From: Proteobacteria bacterium UBA4457
GTDB taxonomy: Bacteria > Pseudomonadota > Gammaproteobacteria > Ga0077536
DNA: 64,000 nt
Assembly: GCA_002390205.1 (NCBI GenBank)
Contig: DGOV01000069.1
Span: 1 to 64,000 of the forward strand
Direction: 5' to 3'
Shown here: piece by piece, positions 9,762 through 19,307 of the stretch
Numbering within the stretch: the first letter of the stretch is position 1
Layout: the number at the start of each line of letters is the position of its first letter
Notes under the pieces: generated by a model
Told to the model about the DNA's origin: nothing
The model's input: the letters and a program-made list of their open reading frames with translations, nothing else
Database searches by the model: none
Position numbers and translations under genes: made by a program

Positions 9762-10186
9762 CTTTGTATAGTTACTAAGCGCGTATTAGAGAGCTTATCG
9801 TGCCAAGTGTTGTTATTCCTGTCTAAAAGTGCATAGAGATAGCCCATCCCCATAAGAGCAGAAGATATCCATGCTCCGATGAAGCGGATAAAACACGCTT
9901 TGGAGCTTGGATTTCCCCCGGAAGAATTTACTATGGTCACTCCCCACGCTAACATTCCCAGCGTCTTGCCTCTGCGCCAACAAATTGTATAGTAAGTGAG
10001 GCTAATCATGGTCAGATAGCTCTGTAAAAATATGTTCTCAGGTTTAATAGCATCACCTACGGCTAGAGTTGGAATAAATGCTGCAAAGAATAAGATTGCG
10101 GTAAGTGCGACCGAATCATAGACTAAACAGCCTATACGGCGTGCAAAGGTTATTTTTTTCATATTGAGGACAGCTTTTTCCATCAT
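9758..10186 (-). CDS. RDD-family membrane protein
   Basis: Up to 142 residues; the RDD fold (three membrane helices) is seen as FARRIGCLVYDSVAL near the N terminus, a helix at about 30-50, another around 62-80 (after which comes GKTLGMLAWGVTIV) and one near 105-125, ending WHDKLSNTRLV. The Arg and two Asp residues that name the family are recognisable. The start is uncertain: ATG at 10184-10186, or MKKITFARR at 10162, which fits the family better. Function unknown; RDD proteins have been linked to ion or osmotic stress transport in a few bacteria. Converges on lptG with a 4-nt overlap. Confidence 0.8.
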   Translation of the reverse strand: MMEKAVLNMKKITFARRIGCLVYDSVALTAILFFAAFIPTLAVGDAIKPENIFLQSYLTMISLTYYTICWRRGKTLGMLAWGVTIVNSSGGNPSSKACFIRFIGAWISSALMGMGYLYALLDRNNNTWHDKLSNTRLVTIQS

Positions 10187-10242
10187 TTGCTCTTTGACGA
10201 GTCCGTTGTGAGAAGAGGACGTGGGCTATGTTCGATTTAGGG

Positions 10243-10314
10243 CGCTCCCTAGGGGAATCGAACCCCTGTTTTCGCCGTGAGAGGGCAACGTCCTGACCGC
10301 TAGACGAAGGGAGC
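10243..10314 (-). tRNA. tRNA-Glu (anticodon CTC)
   Basis: Cloverleaf read on the minus strand: acceptor GCTCCCT pairs with AGGGAGC, D-arm GTCTAGCGGTCAGGAC, anticodon stem TTGCC/GGCGA around the loop CTCTCAC (anticodon CTC at positions 34-36), T-arm AGGGG-TTCGATT-CCCCT, discriminator G. Identity elements match bacterial tRNA-Glu. The 3' CCA is not encoded: the discriminator is followed by CCC. The leader contains the hairpin CATCCT-GATT-AGGATG directly before the 5' end (10315-10330). Confidence 0.95.
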
Positions 10315-10390
10315 CATCCTGATTAGGATGTTATCATAACTAAGGGATTGGGTAAAAAAATGACAAGAGCTTTAGGGTATGATCAGTTGA

Positions 10391-11671
10391 ATGCGAATGA
10401 GTGAAATAGATAAATCCAGTTATTCTACTGAGCCTGTTGTTTATGGGAAGGATGAGTGTGGTAAATTTCAAGGTTTGATTTCCAGGGCGGCCTTAACTGT
10501 TATAGAGAGGCTTAACAAGGGTGGTTACAATAGTTATCTAGTAGGCGGAGCAGTCCGAGATATTCTACTTGGTGAGACTCCAAAAGACTTTGATATAGCG
10601 ACTGATGCTAGGCCAGAACAAGTTGTAGCATTGTTTAAGAATAGTCGAATGATTGGTCGACGGTTCCGTATTGTTCATGTTCGCTTTGGGCGCGAGATCA
10701 TCGAAGTAGCCACTTTTCGGGCAGCACATAACCAGTCTTCAGCCTCTGCAAAGACATCAGTGGACGGGCAATTACTTCGGGATAATGTGTATGGTCGCTT
10801 CGAGGATGATGTTTGGAGGCGTGATTTCACAATTAATGCTTTGTACTATGATATTCGTGACTCTTCCGTCATTGATTACGTAGGCGGTGTTCGTGATGTG
10901 AGATCTAATATAATTCGACTGATTGGCGATCCTGAGGTTAGATATCGTGAGGACCCCGTACGAATGCTGCGAGCAATTCGTTTTGCTGCGAAATTAAATT
11001 TTCAGATTACACCCTCTGCAAGTAGTCCTATCTCTTCTTTGGCTTACCTGCTGCAAGAGATTTCCCCGGCTCGATTGTTTGATGAGTCGTTGAAACTCTT
11101 CAGCTCGGGATATGCGTGTGACAGTTATAAAGGTTTAGTAGAGCATGATTTATTCCGTCACTTGTATTCGGTCGGTGGTAGCAAGCTTAATCAATCAGAT
11201 CTATTTGATAATAAATTTGTTTTTAGCGCGCTTGAGAATACCGATAGAAGAATCGAGGACGGGAAAAGTGTTAATCCTGCTTTCTTAATAGCGGTGTTTT
11301 TATGGAGCACTATGCAGAGGCATTATAGCGAGTATCAGCGAAGTGGTTTGCCGGCCAGAGTCGCTTTATTAAATGCATCTGATCGCACAATTTCAGCTCA
11401 GATAAAGCAACTCTCCATTCCCAAAAGACTTACGCTGGCAGTTAGAGAAATTTGGGAACTTCAGAGTCGTTTTTTTAAGCGGACGCCTAAGCGAGCTAAC
11501 CGTCTGTACTGCCATCCACGGTTTCGCGCAGCATACGATTTTCTCGTACTAAGATCGGTAAATGAGGCTGATCTAAAGGTGCTTAGTGACTGGTGGACTC
11601 TATACCAAGAAGTCGATGAGACGCAGCGTAAAAATTTGTTTGGTGAAATAGAGATGCAGCAGAGGCATTAG
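10391..11671 (+). CDS. pcnB: Poly(A) polymerase I
   Basis: 426-residue class II nucleotidyltransferase. It adds poly(A) tails to RNA 3' ends, marking them for decay. The catalytic head shows GGAVRD at residues 52-57 and DFD at 66-68, followed by RRFRIVHVRFG and EVATFR, a pattern typical of PcnB rather than CCA-adding enzyme. The neck and body domain contains REDPVRMLRAIRFAAKL. Followed by folK after 17 nt, as in other Gammaproteobacteria. The C-terminal arginine-rich tail common in PcnB is short here (ends soon after the final helices). Confidence 0.93.
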   Translation: MRMSEIDKSSYSTEPVVYGKDECGKFQGLISRAALTVIERLNKGGYNSYLVGGAVRDILLGETPKDFDIATDARPEQVVALFKNSRMIGRRFRIVHVRFGREIIEVATFRAAHNQSSASAKTSVDGQLLRDNVYGRFEDDVWRRDFTINALYYDIRDSSVIDYVGGVRDVRSNIIRLIGDPEVRYREDPVRMLRAIRFAAKLNFQITPSASSPISSLAYLLQEISPARLFDESLKLFSSGYACDSYKGLVEHDLFRHLYSVGGSKLNQSDLFDNKFVFSALENTDRRIEDGKSVNPAFLIAVFLWSTMQRHYSEYQRSGLPARVALLNASDRTISAQIKQLSIPKRLTLAVREIWELQSRFFKRTPKRANRLYCHPRFRAAYDFLVLRSVNEADLKVLSDWWTLYQEVDETQRKNLFGEIEMQQRH

Positions 11672-11688
11672 GGCGAGAGGACGTTACT

Positions 11689-12183
11689 TTGACCAAAGAT
11701 GCATTAGCCTACATAGGGCTTGGTAGTAACCTGAATGACCCTGTGGTTCAAGTTACATACGCTCTAGAGGCTCTGGGTGAGATAGAAGGGATCTCCATTT
11801 TGGAGACCTCCCAGTTCTACACCAGCCCTGCTATGGGAGGACCTGCAGATCAATCTGATTATGTGAATGCGGTGGCAGCCTTAAAGACGGTTCTTAGTCC
11901 CAGGAACTTGTTGCAGAAATTACAACTTCTGGAACGTTTGCAAGGACGCACAAGAGGTCCTAGATGGGGCCCGAGGATTATAGATCTTGATATACTTCTC
12001 TATGGTGACAGGATTATTGATGAGAAAGATTTTCAGGTACCGCATAGCTGCTTGCACCAGCGAGCATTCGTTCTTATCCCTTTGTTTGAGATAGCCCCTG
12101 ATTTAATAATGCCTAATCATGGTAAGTTGTCCCGCCTAGTAGATTCACTTGATTCTGATGAACTACAATTAGTTAGAAATTAA
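11689..12183 (+). CDS. folK: HPPK, 6-hydroxymethyl-dihydropterin pyrophosphokinase
   Basis: 164-residue folate-pathway enzyme transferring pyrophosphate from ATP to 6-hydroxymethyl-7,8-dihydropterin. LGSNLND lies at residues 11-17 and the signature RWGPRIIDLDILLYG at about 92-106 carries the two metal-binding aspartates (D99, D101). The start is TTG at 11689-11691, preceded by a GAGAGG ribosome site 9 nt upstream. Forms a run with pcnB before it and panC after it. Confidence 0.95.
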   Translation: MTKDALAYIGLGSNLNDPVVQVTYALEALGEIEGISILETSQFYTSPAMGGPADQSDYVNAVAALKTVLSPRNLLQKLQLLERLQGRTRGPRWGPRIIDLDILLYGDRIIDEKDFQVPHSCLHQRAFVLIPLFEIAPDLIMPNHGKLSRLVDSLDSDELQLVRN

Positions 12184-12268
12184 CAAGGTACTTTCTTTGC
12201 AAAGTGCAGCTATTTCTAACGAGAATAAAATAATTAATCCAATAAAAAGAGGTTTAACAGTAAGTAAT

Positions 12269-13120
12269 ATGGATGTGATTTTCGATCTGAAGAGTTTGCG
12301 CGAAAAAATATATTTTTGGAAAAAAGATGGTTTGTTGATTTCGTTCGTTCCTACTATGGGCAATTTGCATGCTGGTCATCTGTCTTTGATTTCTGGCGCA
12401 TCGGAGAAAGCGGATAAAACTGTAGTGAGTATTTTTGTTAATCCTATCCAGTTTGGCCATGGAGAGGACTATGAAAAATACCCAAGCACTCTTGATCACG
12501 ATTTGTCTAAACTGGCTGATGAATCTGTTGATATGGTATTTGCTCCTAATTTGAATGAGTTATATCCAGCTGGTATCGAGAGTGATACGCGGGTAACTAT
12601 TCCAGCTCTTTCTGAAACGCTCTGCGGAGAGTTTCGGCCGGGGCATTTTTCTGGGGTGGCTACTGTGGTAATGAAGTTGTTTAATAATGTACAACCGGAT
12701 TTCGCTTTTTTTGGAGAAAAAGATTTCCAACAAATACTCGTTATTCGTCGCATGGTCGAAGATCTTCTTTTGCCAACTGAGGTCGTGAGCATGCCGATAA
12801 TTAGAGAAATTGACGGACTTGCAATGAGCTCACGGAATAGTTATCTGAGTAAATTTGAGAGAGCCTGCTCCGTCGAAATATACTCAGTCCTTGTGAAAGC
12901 CGCGGAGTCATTAAAGGGGGGCTTTATAAGCATTGATGAAATAGAAAATCAATCCGTGTCCTCACTTGTCCAAAAAGGTTTCGAGGTGGAGTACTGTTCG
13001 GTTAGGCATTCAACAGACTTAGCTATCCCTGCGGTGAGCAGCAAAAGTTTGGTAGTTCTTGTAGCCGCTTGGTTGGGAGATACTCGCTTAATCGACAACA
13101 TCCGGGTAGATTTGCCTTGA
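12269..13120 (+). CDS. panC: Pantothenate synthetase
   Basis: About 283 residues; joins pantoate and beta-alanine using ATP. From the chosen ATG (12269) the signature PTMGNLHAGH falls at residues 28-37, and the later motifs FFGEKDFQQ (pantoate and ATP site) and MSSRNSYLS are present. A longer reading from TTG at 12197 would add 24 residues with no family counterpart, so the internal ATG is preferred. Pantoate must come from PanB (ketopantoate hydroxymethyltransferase) and a reductase; panB, which usually lies between folK and panC, is missing here. Confidence 0.94.
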   Translation: MDVIFDLKSLREKIYFWKKDGLLISFVPTMGNLHAGHLSLISGASEKADKTVVSIFVNPIQFGHGEDYEKYPSTLDHDLSKLADESVDMVFAPNLNELYPAGIESDTRVTIPALSETLCGEFRPGHFSGVATVVMKLFNNVQPDFAFFGEKDFQQILVIRRMVEDLLLPTEVVSMPIIREIDGLAMSSRNSYLSKFERACSVEIYSVLVKAAESLKGGFISIDEIENQSVSSLVQKGFEVEYCSVRHSTDLAIPAVSSKSLVVLVAAWLGDTRLIDNIRVDLP

Positions 13121-13215
13121 ATTCGTGGAACAATAAGAAAATTTCGCCTAGTCTAGAAAGATAGTGGGTTATTATGTACGTAACGAGCCATTCATTGGTT
13201 CATTAGAGGTTTTTT

Positions 13216-14565
13216 ATGAGTGAAGGGTTGTTTGTCAAAACGTTTGGCTGCCAGATGAACGAATATGATTCAGGGAAAATGGTCGACTTACTGGAAGAAT
13301 CTTGTAATCTTTCTTTGGTAGATTCCCCTGAAAAAGCACAGGTTGTACTTGTGAACACCTGCTCGGTCAGGGATAAAGCACAAGAGAAATTGTTTCATCA
13401 ATTAGGTCGATGGGCACTACTGAAAAAAAATAACCCGAGTATGATTATAGCGGTTGGAGGTTGTGTCGCCAGTCAAGAAGGTGAACAGATATGGAAACGA
13501 GCGCCTTATGTAGATATTGTTTTTGGCCCTCAGACTTTGCACCGGCTACCTGAATTAATTGGGAGGGTGAAATCTGAGAATAAACCTGTCATAGATGTTA
13601 GTTTTCCAGAAATCGAGAAATTTGATCGGTTGCCTGCATCTAAGAAATCAAGTGCTAGTGCCTATGTGTCGATCATGGAGGGGTGCAGTAAGTATTGCAG
13701 TTTCTGTGTTGTCCCTTACACCCGTGGAGAGGAATTCAGTCGCCCGTTCGACGATGTTATTTCAGAAATTCACGATATGGCGATAAGAGGAGTACGAGAG
13801 ATTGTTTTGCTAGGTCAGAATGTCAATGCTTATCGTGGCACTATGTTTGGGGGGAAAATTGTTGATCTATCAGCACTTATAAGGATCATAGCCTCTATTG
13901 AGGGGATTGATCGAATTCGTTTTACAACTTCACACCCGATTGAATTTACTGATAGATTAATAGTCGCATACCAAGATATACCTGAATTGGCAAACCATCT
14001 GCATCTTCCTGTTCAAAGTGGATCAGATAGAATTCTATCGCTTATGAAGCGCGGCTATATGGTTACGGAATATAAGTCGATCATCCGGAAGCTCAGGAAG
14101 ATACGGCCTGATATCTCAATATCGTCAGACTTCATAATAGGGTTTCCTGGGGAGACACATGAAGATTTTGAAGAGACACTACGATTGATTACCGATGTCG
14201 GTTTTGATCAATCTTTTAGCTTCATATACAGCGCCCGTCCAGGGACGCCCGCCGCGAGCTTAGTAGATGATGTCCCTATGGTAGAGAAAAAACATCGGCT
14301 AGCCATTCTTCAAAGAGAGGTTCTTAGGCTTGCCCAAGAGCATAGTAAAGCCATGATTGGCAGCACCCAAAAAGTTCTAATTACGGGGCATTCCAAGAAA
14401 AACCCAGTGGAACTGACTGGACGCACTGAAAACCAGAGGGCGGTTAATTTTGCAGCGGATGCCAGTCTCATCGGACACTTTGTAGACGTAGTGATAACTG
14501 AATCTCTACCAAACTCCCTCAGGGGTATATACCAATCTGAAAAACTTGCGAGCATTACTGCGTGA
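13216..14565 (+). CDS. miaB: tRNA methylthiotransferase MiaB
   Basis: 449-residue radical-SAM enzyme that adds the methylthio group to i6A37 of tRNAs reading UNN codons. N-terminal UPF0004 domain with cluster cysteines C12, C49 and C83; radical-SAM CxxxCxxC at C157, C161 and C164; C-terminal TRAM domain (about 380-445). Both [4Fe-4S] clusters tie it to the suf system in this window. A GAGG ribosome site precedes the ATG. Its stop overlaps the GTG start of ybeZ by 4 nt. Confidence 0.97.
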   Translation: MSEGLFVKTFGCQMNEYDSGKMVDLLEESCNLSLVDSPEKAQVVLVNTCSVRDKAQEKLFHQLGRWALLKKNNPSMIIAVGGCVASQEGEQIWKRAPYVDIVFGPQTLHRLPELIGRVKSENKPVIDVSFPEIEKFDRLPASKKSSASAYVSIMEGCSKYCSFCVVPYTRGEEFSRPFDDVISEIHDMAIRGVREIVLLGQNVNAYRGTMFGGKIVDLSALIRIIASIEGIDRIRFTTSHPIEFTDRLIVAYQDIPELANHLHLPVQSGSDRILSLMKRGYMVTEYKSIIRKLRKIRPDISISSDFIIGFPGETHEDFEETLRLITDVGFDQSFSFIYSARPGTPAASLVDDVPMVEKKHRLAILQREVLRLAQEHSKAMIGSTQKVLITGHSKKNPVELTGRTENQRAVNFAADASLIGHFVDVVITESLPNSLRGIYQSEKLASITA

Positions 14566-15512
14566 CAGTAGCTAGCGACGAGATCTTTTTTCACTCTGCT
14601 AATAATACTCGCTTGGCTAATCTACGCGGACAATTTGATGAGAATATTAAGCTAATAGAAAGTGGCGTTGACGTTGAAATCGGGAGTCGTGGAAATTCTT
14701 TCTTTTGTTCAGGCACAGAGACTTTGGTGGAATGCGCGAAGCAAATACTATGTAATTTATACGAGTTAGCTGCATCGAGACCTGTGCGAGCTGATGATGT
14801 GCATTTAGAAATTAGAAATGCTGGAGCTGATGAGCCTGGAATGCTTGTTCCCGATCAAAGTATTCAGGCGGGGAAGTCGCTGATTAAGGCGCGTGGTGCT
14901 AATCAGAAGCGTTATTTGAGCGCCATAAAATCATATGATATCAGTTTCGGTGTAGGGCCGGCAGGCACAGGGAAGACTTATTTGGCGGTAGCAGCGGCAG
15001 TCGATGCTCTTGAACATGATCGAGTGCGTCGGATTTGTTTAGTCCGCCCTGCGGTAGAGGCGGGTGAACGTTTAGGTTTTCTACCTGGGGACATGGCTCA
15101 AAAGATTGACCCATACTTGCGCCCATTGTATGACGCGCTTTATGAAATGTTAGGGTTCGAGAAAGTAGCGATGCTTGTTGAGAGAAATATTATTGAAATA
15201 GCGCCTCTTGCTTTCATGCGCGGCCGGACTCTAAACGAGTCTTTTGTTATTTTAGACGAAGCTCAGAATACTACTACGGAACAAATGAAAATGTTTTTAA
15301 CTCGCCTTGGATTTGGGTCACAGGCTGTGGTGACTGGAGATGTTACACAGATCGACTTGCCTCGTGGTCGAGAGTCTGGGCTAAAAGAGGCTCTTGCTGT
15401 GTTAAAAAATGTACCTGGGATGAGTTTTACTTTTTTTAAGTCTAAGGACGTTGTACGCCATTCACTAGTAGCTAAAATTCTGGATGCATATGCTACTCAT
15501 GAGGAAAAATAA
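14562..15512 (+). CDS. ybeZ: PhoH-like ATPase YbeZ
   Basis: 316-residue PhoH-family P-loop ATPase. Walker A GPAGTGKT at residues 132-139 and Walker B VILDEAQN at about 229-236; the N-terminal 100 residues include the KH-like region common to YbeZ. The protein works with YbeY in RNA and ribosome maturation in studied bacteria. Starts with GTG in a GTGA overlap with the miaB stop, and ybeY follows 30 nt later. Confidence 0.93.
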   Translation: MTVASDEIFFHSANNTRLANLRGQFDENIKLIESGVDVEIGSRGNSFFCSGTETLVECAKQILCNLYELAASRPVRADDVHLEIRNAGADEPGMLVPDQSIQAGKSLIKARGANQKRYLSAIKSYDISFGVGPAGTGKTYLAVAAAVDALEHDRVRRICLVRPAVEAGERLGFLPGDMAQKIDPYLRPLYDALYEMLGFEKVAMLVERNIIEIAPLAFMRGRTLNESFVILDEAQNTTTEQMKMFLTRLGFGSQAVVTGDVTQIDLPRGRESGLKEALAVLKNVPGMSFTFFKSKDVVRHSLVAKILDAYATHEEK

Positions 15513-15542
15513 ACACCGTCTCATCAAAAAGCCATTCGTCCG

Positions 15543-15995
15543 ATGAAAAAGAACTCTTCTGTTGACCTTCAAATAGGTGTAAGGTTGAAGAATACTCTTA
15601 CGAAGGAGTTTTTTAGCTCTATCGTCGATGCAACCTTAGATGACAAGACAGACCGAACCGAACTGACTATTCGTATAGTTTCTCTAGAAGAATCTGCATA
15701 TCTAAACAAGAAGTACCGCAAAAAAGAAGGGCCTACTAATGTTTTATCGTTCGTCTCAGAAGGTGTCGAGAAGGTCGCACCAGACTTTCTGGGAGATTTA
15801 GTGATCTGTGCGCCGGTTGTAAACAAAGAGGCCTGCCAACAAGGGAAAAATATCGAAGCTCATTGGGCACATATGATAGTACACGGTGTCTTACACTTAC
15901 TTGGCTTAGACCACCAAGATAGTTGCCAAGCAGAAGCTATGGAAAACCGTGAACGGAGTATATTATCCAATCTAGGGTATCCTGATCCTTATTGA
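15543..15995 (+). CDS. ybeY: Endoribonuclease YbeY
   Basis: 150-residue metal-dependent RNase needed for 16S rRNA 3' end maturation and 70S quality control. The zinc-binding H-x3-H-x5-H motif is complete (H114, H118, H124 in HGVLHLLGLDH), and the conserved KKEGPTNVLSF lies at 60-70. Sits between ybeZ and corC as in E. coli. Confidence 0.96.
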   Translation: MKKNSSVDLQIGVRLKNTLTKEFFSSIVDATLDDKTDRTELTIRIVSLEESAYLNKKYRKKEGPTNVLSFVSEGVEKVAPDFLGDLVICAPVVNKEACQQGKNIEAHWAHMIVHGVLHLLGLDHQDSCQAEAMENRERSILSNLGYPDPY

Positions 15996-16019
15996 ACAAC
16001 CTAGGAAAGTAGGATTTTA

Positions 16020-16943
16020 ATGAATTTAGTTTTTATGAGAACAATACGGTTTGTGAATAGATTACTTCGATTATTCTTTGTCGCTGGAAGCATAATGAGA
16101 TTTTTACGGTCGTTCTCTATCCGTGCTGTGCAAACAACTGAAAATGCTAAACAAGTTCTAATCAATCAACTACACGAGGCCGAGAAGAATAATGTAATAG
16201 AGCCGGATACTTTCGCTATGATAGAGGGCGCGCTTGTCGTTTCGGATATGCAGGTGCGAGATATAATGATTCCTCGTTCTGATATCGTTTTTATAAAGGA
16301 AGATGCCCAGCCGAAGGAGTTCCTGCCGAAAATAATTGAAAGCGGACATTCTAGATTCCCTGTTTTTGATGAGGAACATGAGAGTGTCTTAGGAATACTC
16401 CTTGCTAAGGATCTACTTTCATTAGCGCTAGATGGCTCTGAAGATTTTTTGATACGTGAAATTATTCGCCCTGTAGCCTTTATTCCTGAAAGTAAGCGCC
16501 TCAATATCCTATTGAGAGAGTTTCGGTCACGGCGAAATCATCTGGCTGTGGTGGTTGACGAATATAGTAATATTTCTGGGCTTGTGACAATTGAGGACGT
16601 GATTGAGCAGATAGTTGGCGAGATTGATGATGAACATGACTTCACCGATGAAGATAATATACGACGACACAGGAACAATCGTTTTACTGTCAAAGCTCGG
16701 ACTGTTCTCGATGAATTTAATACATATTTTGAAACCGAGTGGGATTCTGATCGTTTCGAGACGATTGGCGGTTTGATTATTAGTCAGCTAGGTCGTTTAC
16801 CTAGGCAGGGGGAAGAAATTGACTATCGAGGGTTTAATTTTAGGGTTCTAAGGGCAGATAGAAGACGAATCCGATTGCTTCGTGTAATGCCTGCATCGAT
16901 GGATAAAGATGGTCTTTCTAAGTCAGAAGAATCGATTAGTTGA
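16020..16943 (+). CDS. corC: CBS-domain protein CorC (YbeX)
   Basis: 307 residues. After an N-terminal stretch the family core starts at about residue 60 (VRDIMIPRSDIVF), with two CBS domains (about 80-195; the second ends in the conserved VVDEYSNISGLVTIEDVIEQIVGEI region) and a C-terminal CorC/HlyC transporter-associated domain (about 215-290). Unlike most YbeX proteins it has some 30 extra hydrophobic N-terminal residues, so a later start such as MRFLRSF (codon 26) is possible. Proposed roles are magnesium or cobalt efflux and ribosome homeostasis. Overlaps lnt by 4 nt. Confidence 0.92.
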   Translation: MNLVFMRTIRFVNRLLRLFFVAGSIMRFLRSFSIRAVQTTENAKQVLINQLHEAEKNNVIEPDTFAMIEGALVVSDMQVRDIMIPRSDIVFIKEDAQPKEFLPKIIESGHSRFPVFDEEHESVLGILLAKDLLSLALDGSEDFLIREIIRPVAFIPESKRLNILLREFRSRRNHLAVVVDEYSNISGLVTIEDVIEQIVGEIDDEHDFTDEDNIRRHRNNRFTVKARTVLDEFNTYFETEWDSDRFETIGGLIISQLGRLPRQGEEIDYRGFNFRVLRADRRRIRLLRVMPASMDKDGLSKSEESIS

Positions 16944-18430
16944 TGAGTAAGTTTGTCGCTGCAGCCTTGTCTTTGGTTGCGGGCTTAATACTGCCTTTTT
17001 CTTTCGCCCCTTATAATATTTGGTATATAGCAATCATTTCACCTGCGGTTTTTGTTGCTATCGTTAAGCTTCAACCTCTAAAAGAAAGCTGTCTAATAGG
17101 ATGGCTTTATGGGCTTGGGTTTTTTGGTTTTGGAGTGAGTTGGATACATATTAGCCTGTACCAATTTGGCGTTCCTAACTACTTTTTTTCAATTGGGCTG
17201 ACTGGCATATTCGTAGCTTTGATGGCTATATACCTGATGTTCTACTCTTGGGTGTTAAAACTATTCTTGATTCGAGGTGTGCCTTTGGTCTTAATAGTTC
17301 CCGCACTTTGGCTTTTGATGGAGTATCTGCGGGGGTCCATGTTTACCGGCTTTCCATGGCTTATTCTGGGTTATAGTCAAATCGACTCAATCCTTGGAGG
17401 CTACATTCCTTTAGTTGGTGCTTTGGGCTGCTCTTGGGTAGTACTAACTCTTTCGGCCCTGCTTGTGACGTATTTCTGTGCTGTAGAAAAGCCAATTTTT
17501 CGTACTACTATTTTTATCTCTATATTGCTCTCATCAGGATGGAGTCTATCTAAGTTTGAACAGACATATTCTGACGGAAAACTTCTAGAGGTAGCTTTGG
17601 TTCAAGGTGCAGTACCACAGAACATAAAATGGCATAAAAATGTTCGCGCGCCATCGATTTTACACTACAGGGAATTAACTGAGGACTATTGGGATTCAGA
17701 TTTAATTATCTGGCCTGAGACAGCAATTCCGGCGTTTAAGAATGAAGTAACGGACACTATCTCTCAGTTAACGAGTAAGGCTATTGAAGAGGGCACTACT
17801 CTGATGTTTGGGCTTCCGACAGTTGGCGATGAGGGAATTCATTACAATAGTCTACTTGCCGTAGGCGTAAATCCGAGTGTATACCATAAGAGACATCTAG
17901 TTCCTTTTGGTGAGTATTTTCCATTGGGGAATTATGTCCGCGGATTACTAAGTCGACTCAGCATTCCAATGTCTGATTTTACTCCTGGGAGTCTTAAACA
18001 ACCTGGTTTTTATCTTGGAGATAAGCTCGTTGGGCTATCTATTTGTTATGAAGCGGCTTTTAGCGCTTTGATTCTAGAGCCAACTCCAGCTGCAAGGCTG
18101 CTGATTAATGTAAGTAATGATGCTTGGTTCGGACGGAGTATCGCTCAAGATCAGCACCTACAGGTTGCCCAAGCACGAGCTATAGAGTCTGGTCGTTATC
18201 TATTACGAGCTACGAATGATGGCATTACAGCGGTCATAGATTATAGGGGTAAAATCGTTGATCGCCTGCCTCAATATGTACCCGGGACGCTAAGATCAAC
18301 GGTCGAACTTAGGCAGGGTAGTACTGTTTTCGTGAAATTTGGCATTTTCCCATTACTACTAGTTATATTTACGATGTTTTTTCTTACTGGCTGTATACGG
18401 ATTTTTTCTGAGAGAAATACTGGATTATGA
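16940..18430 (+). CDS. lnt: Apolipoprotein N-acyltransferase
   Basis: 496-residue inner-membrane enzyme that adds the third acyl chain to the lipoprotein N-terminal cysteine. About seven hydrophobic helices fill residues 1-200 plus a final helix near 470-490; the nitrilase-like periplasmic domain lies between (about 215-460). The catalytic triad is visible as E260 (WPETAIPA), K317 (YHKRHLVPFGE) and C369 (LSICYEA). Its last 47 nt overlap the convergent DUF368 gene, so the two C termini share DNA. Confidence 0.95.
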   Translation: MMSKFVAAALSLVAGLILPFSFAPYNIWYIAIISPAVFVAIVKLQPLKESCLIGWLYGLGFFGFGVSWIHISLYQFGVPNYFFSIGLTGIFVALMAIYLMFYSWVLKLFLIRGVPLVLIVPALWLLMEYLRGSMFTGFPWLILGYSQIDSILGGYIPLVGALGCSWVVLTLSALLVTYFCAVEKPIFRTTIFISILLSSGWSLSKFEQTYSDGKLLEVALVQGAVPQNIKWHKNVRAPSILHYRELTEDYWDSDLIIWPETAIPAFKNEVTDTISQLTSKAIEEGTTLMFGLPTVGDEGIHYNSLLAVGVNPSVYHKRHLVPFGEYFPLGNYVRGLLSRLSIPMSDFTPGSLKQPGFYLGDKLVGLSICYEAAFSALILEPTPAARLLINVSNDAWFGRSIAQDQHLQVAQARAIESGRYLLRATNDGITAVIDYRGKIVDRLPQYVPGTLRSTVELRQGSTVFVKFGIFPLLLVIFTMFFLTGCIRIFSERNTGL

Positions 18431-19307
18431 GAATTATAGATAGGCCCATTAGGACTAATACTAGACTATAGAGGGTTGTTGAGGATAAGGCTGGTAGTTC
18501 TGGGGAGGAAGAAACGAGTCTTAATTTTCCATGAACAATAGTATAAATTCTATCCTGAAAAGGCCATATTCGGTAGAGAGACGCCGTTAAAAAACCTGCT
18601 ATGCCTAGCGTGAATGCGGTGGGAAATTTCTTAATTATGGAAGACAACAAGCGGGCAAATAAACATATGCCAACACCGAATCCCAAGATAAAAGGGACTA
18701 AGATTGCGGGTTCAACGTTGCCTATTGCATTCAGCACTACGCTATATTTTCCTAGCAATAATAGAACAAAAGATCCGGATATTCCTGGGGAGATCATTGC
18801 GCACGCACCTAGTATTCCAGTTACAAAGATAAATAATGGTGTATCTGGATAATTACTTGGGACGATGCTGAGGACTGTAAATCCCAATGCCAACCCCATA
18901 GCAAAGAAAAAGAATTTCTTCCAGGTAATAGGTCTGAAAGATCGTAGTAGAAAAATTATTGAGCCTATAATCAGCCCAAAAAACACGCTATATATTTTTT
19001 CTGGGTGGGAAATAAGTAGCTGTGGTAGAGGCACTACCTGAGTGAAAAATATTATGGCCATTACTATTCCAGAGAACAAAGGAATTACAAACATAAAATG
19101 AGGACGCCCTATAGCGACATCCCACTGCAGTATGAAGATTGCCCGTAGCCATTTCGTATCGAAGGATTTTATTGCGTTTACGAGTTCGAGGTAGATTCCC
19201 AGGATAAGCGCCATAGTTGCGCCGGATACTCCTGGAACTACATCAGCAGTGCCCATGACTGCGCCTTGGTAGACCCGAGTGAGGAATGTCTTAGCTTTCT
19301 TGCCCAT
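18384..19307 (-). CDS. DUF368 family polytopic membrane protein (PopT-type)
   Basis: About 307 residues with eight or nine hydrophobic segments. The family signature [22 protein letters not shown] is near the N terminus, and a second repeat [19 protein letters not shown] lies around residue 175, suggesting an internal duplication. DUF368 proteins were recently described as undecaprenyl-phosphate translocases that return the carrier lipid to the cytoplasmic face; the assignment here is by family only. The start shown (ATG, 19305-19307) overlaps the end of hemE by 17 nt; a TTG at 19343 is an alternative. The 3' end overlaps lnt by 47 nt. Confidence 0.88.
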   Translation of the reverse strand: MGKKAKTFLTRVYQGAVMGTADVVPGVSGATMALILGIYLELVNAIKSFDTKWLRAIFILQWDVAIGRPHFMFVIPLFSGIVMAIIFFTQVVPLPQLLISHPEKIYSVFFGLIIGSIIFLLRSFRPITWKKFFFFAMGLALGFTVLSIVPSNYPDTPLFIFVTGILGACAMISPGISGSFVLLLLGKYSVVLNAIGNVEPAILVPFILGFGVGICLFARLLSSIIKKFPTAFTLGIAGFLTASLYRIWPFQDRIYTIVHGKLRLVSSSPELPALSSTTLYSLVLVLMGLSIILIIQYFSQKKSVYSQ

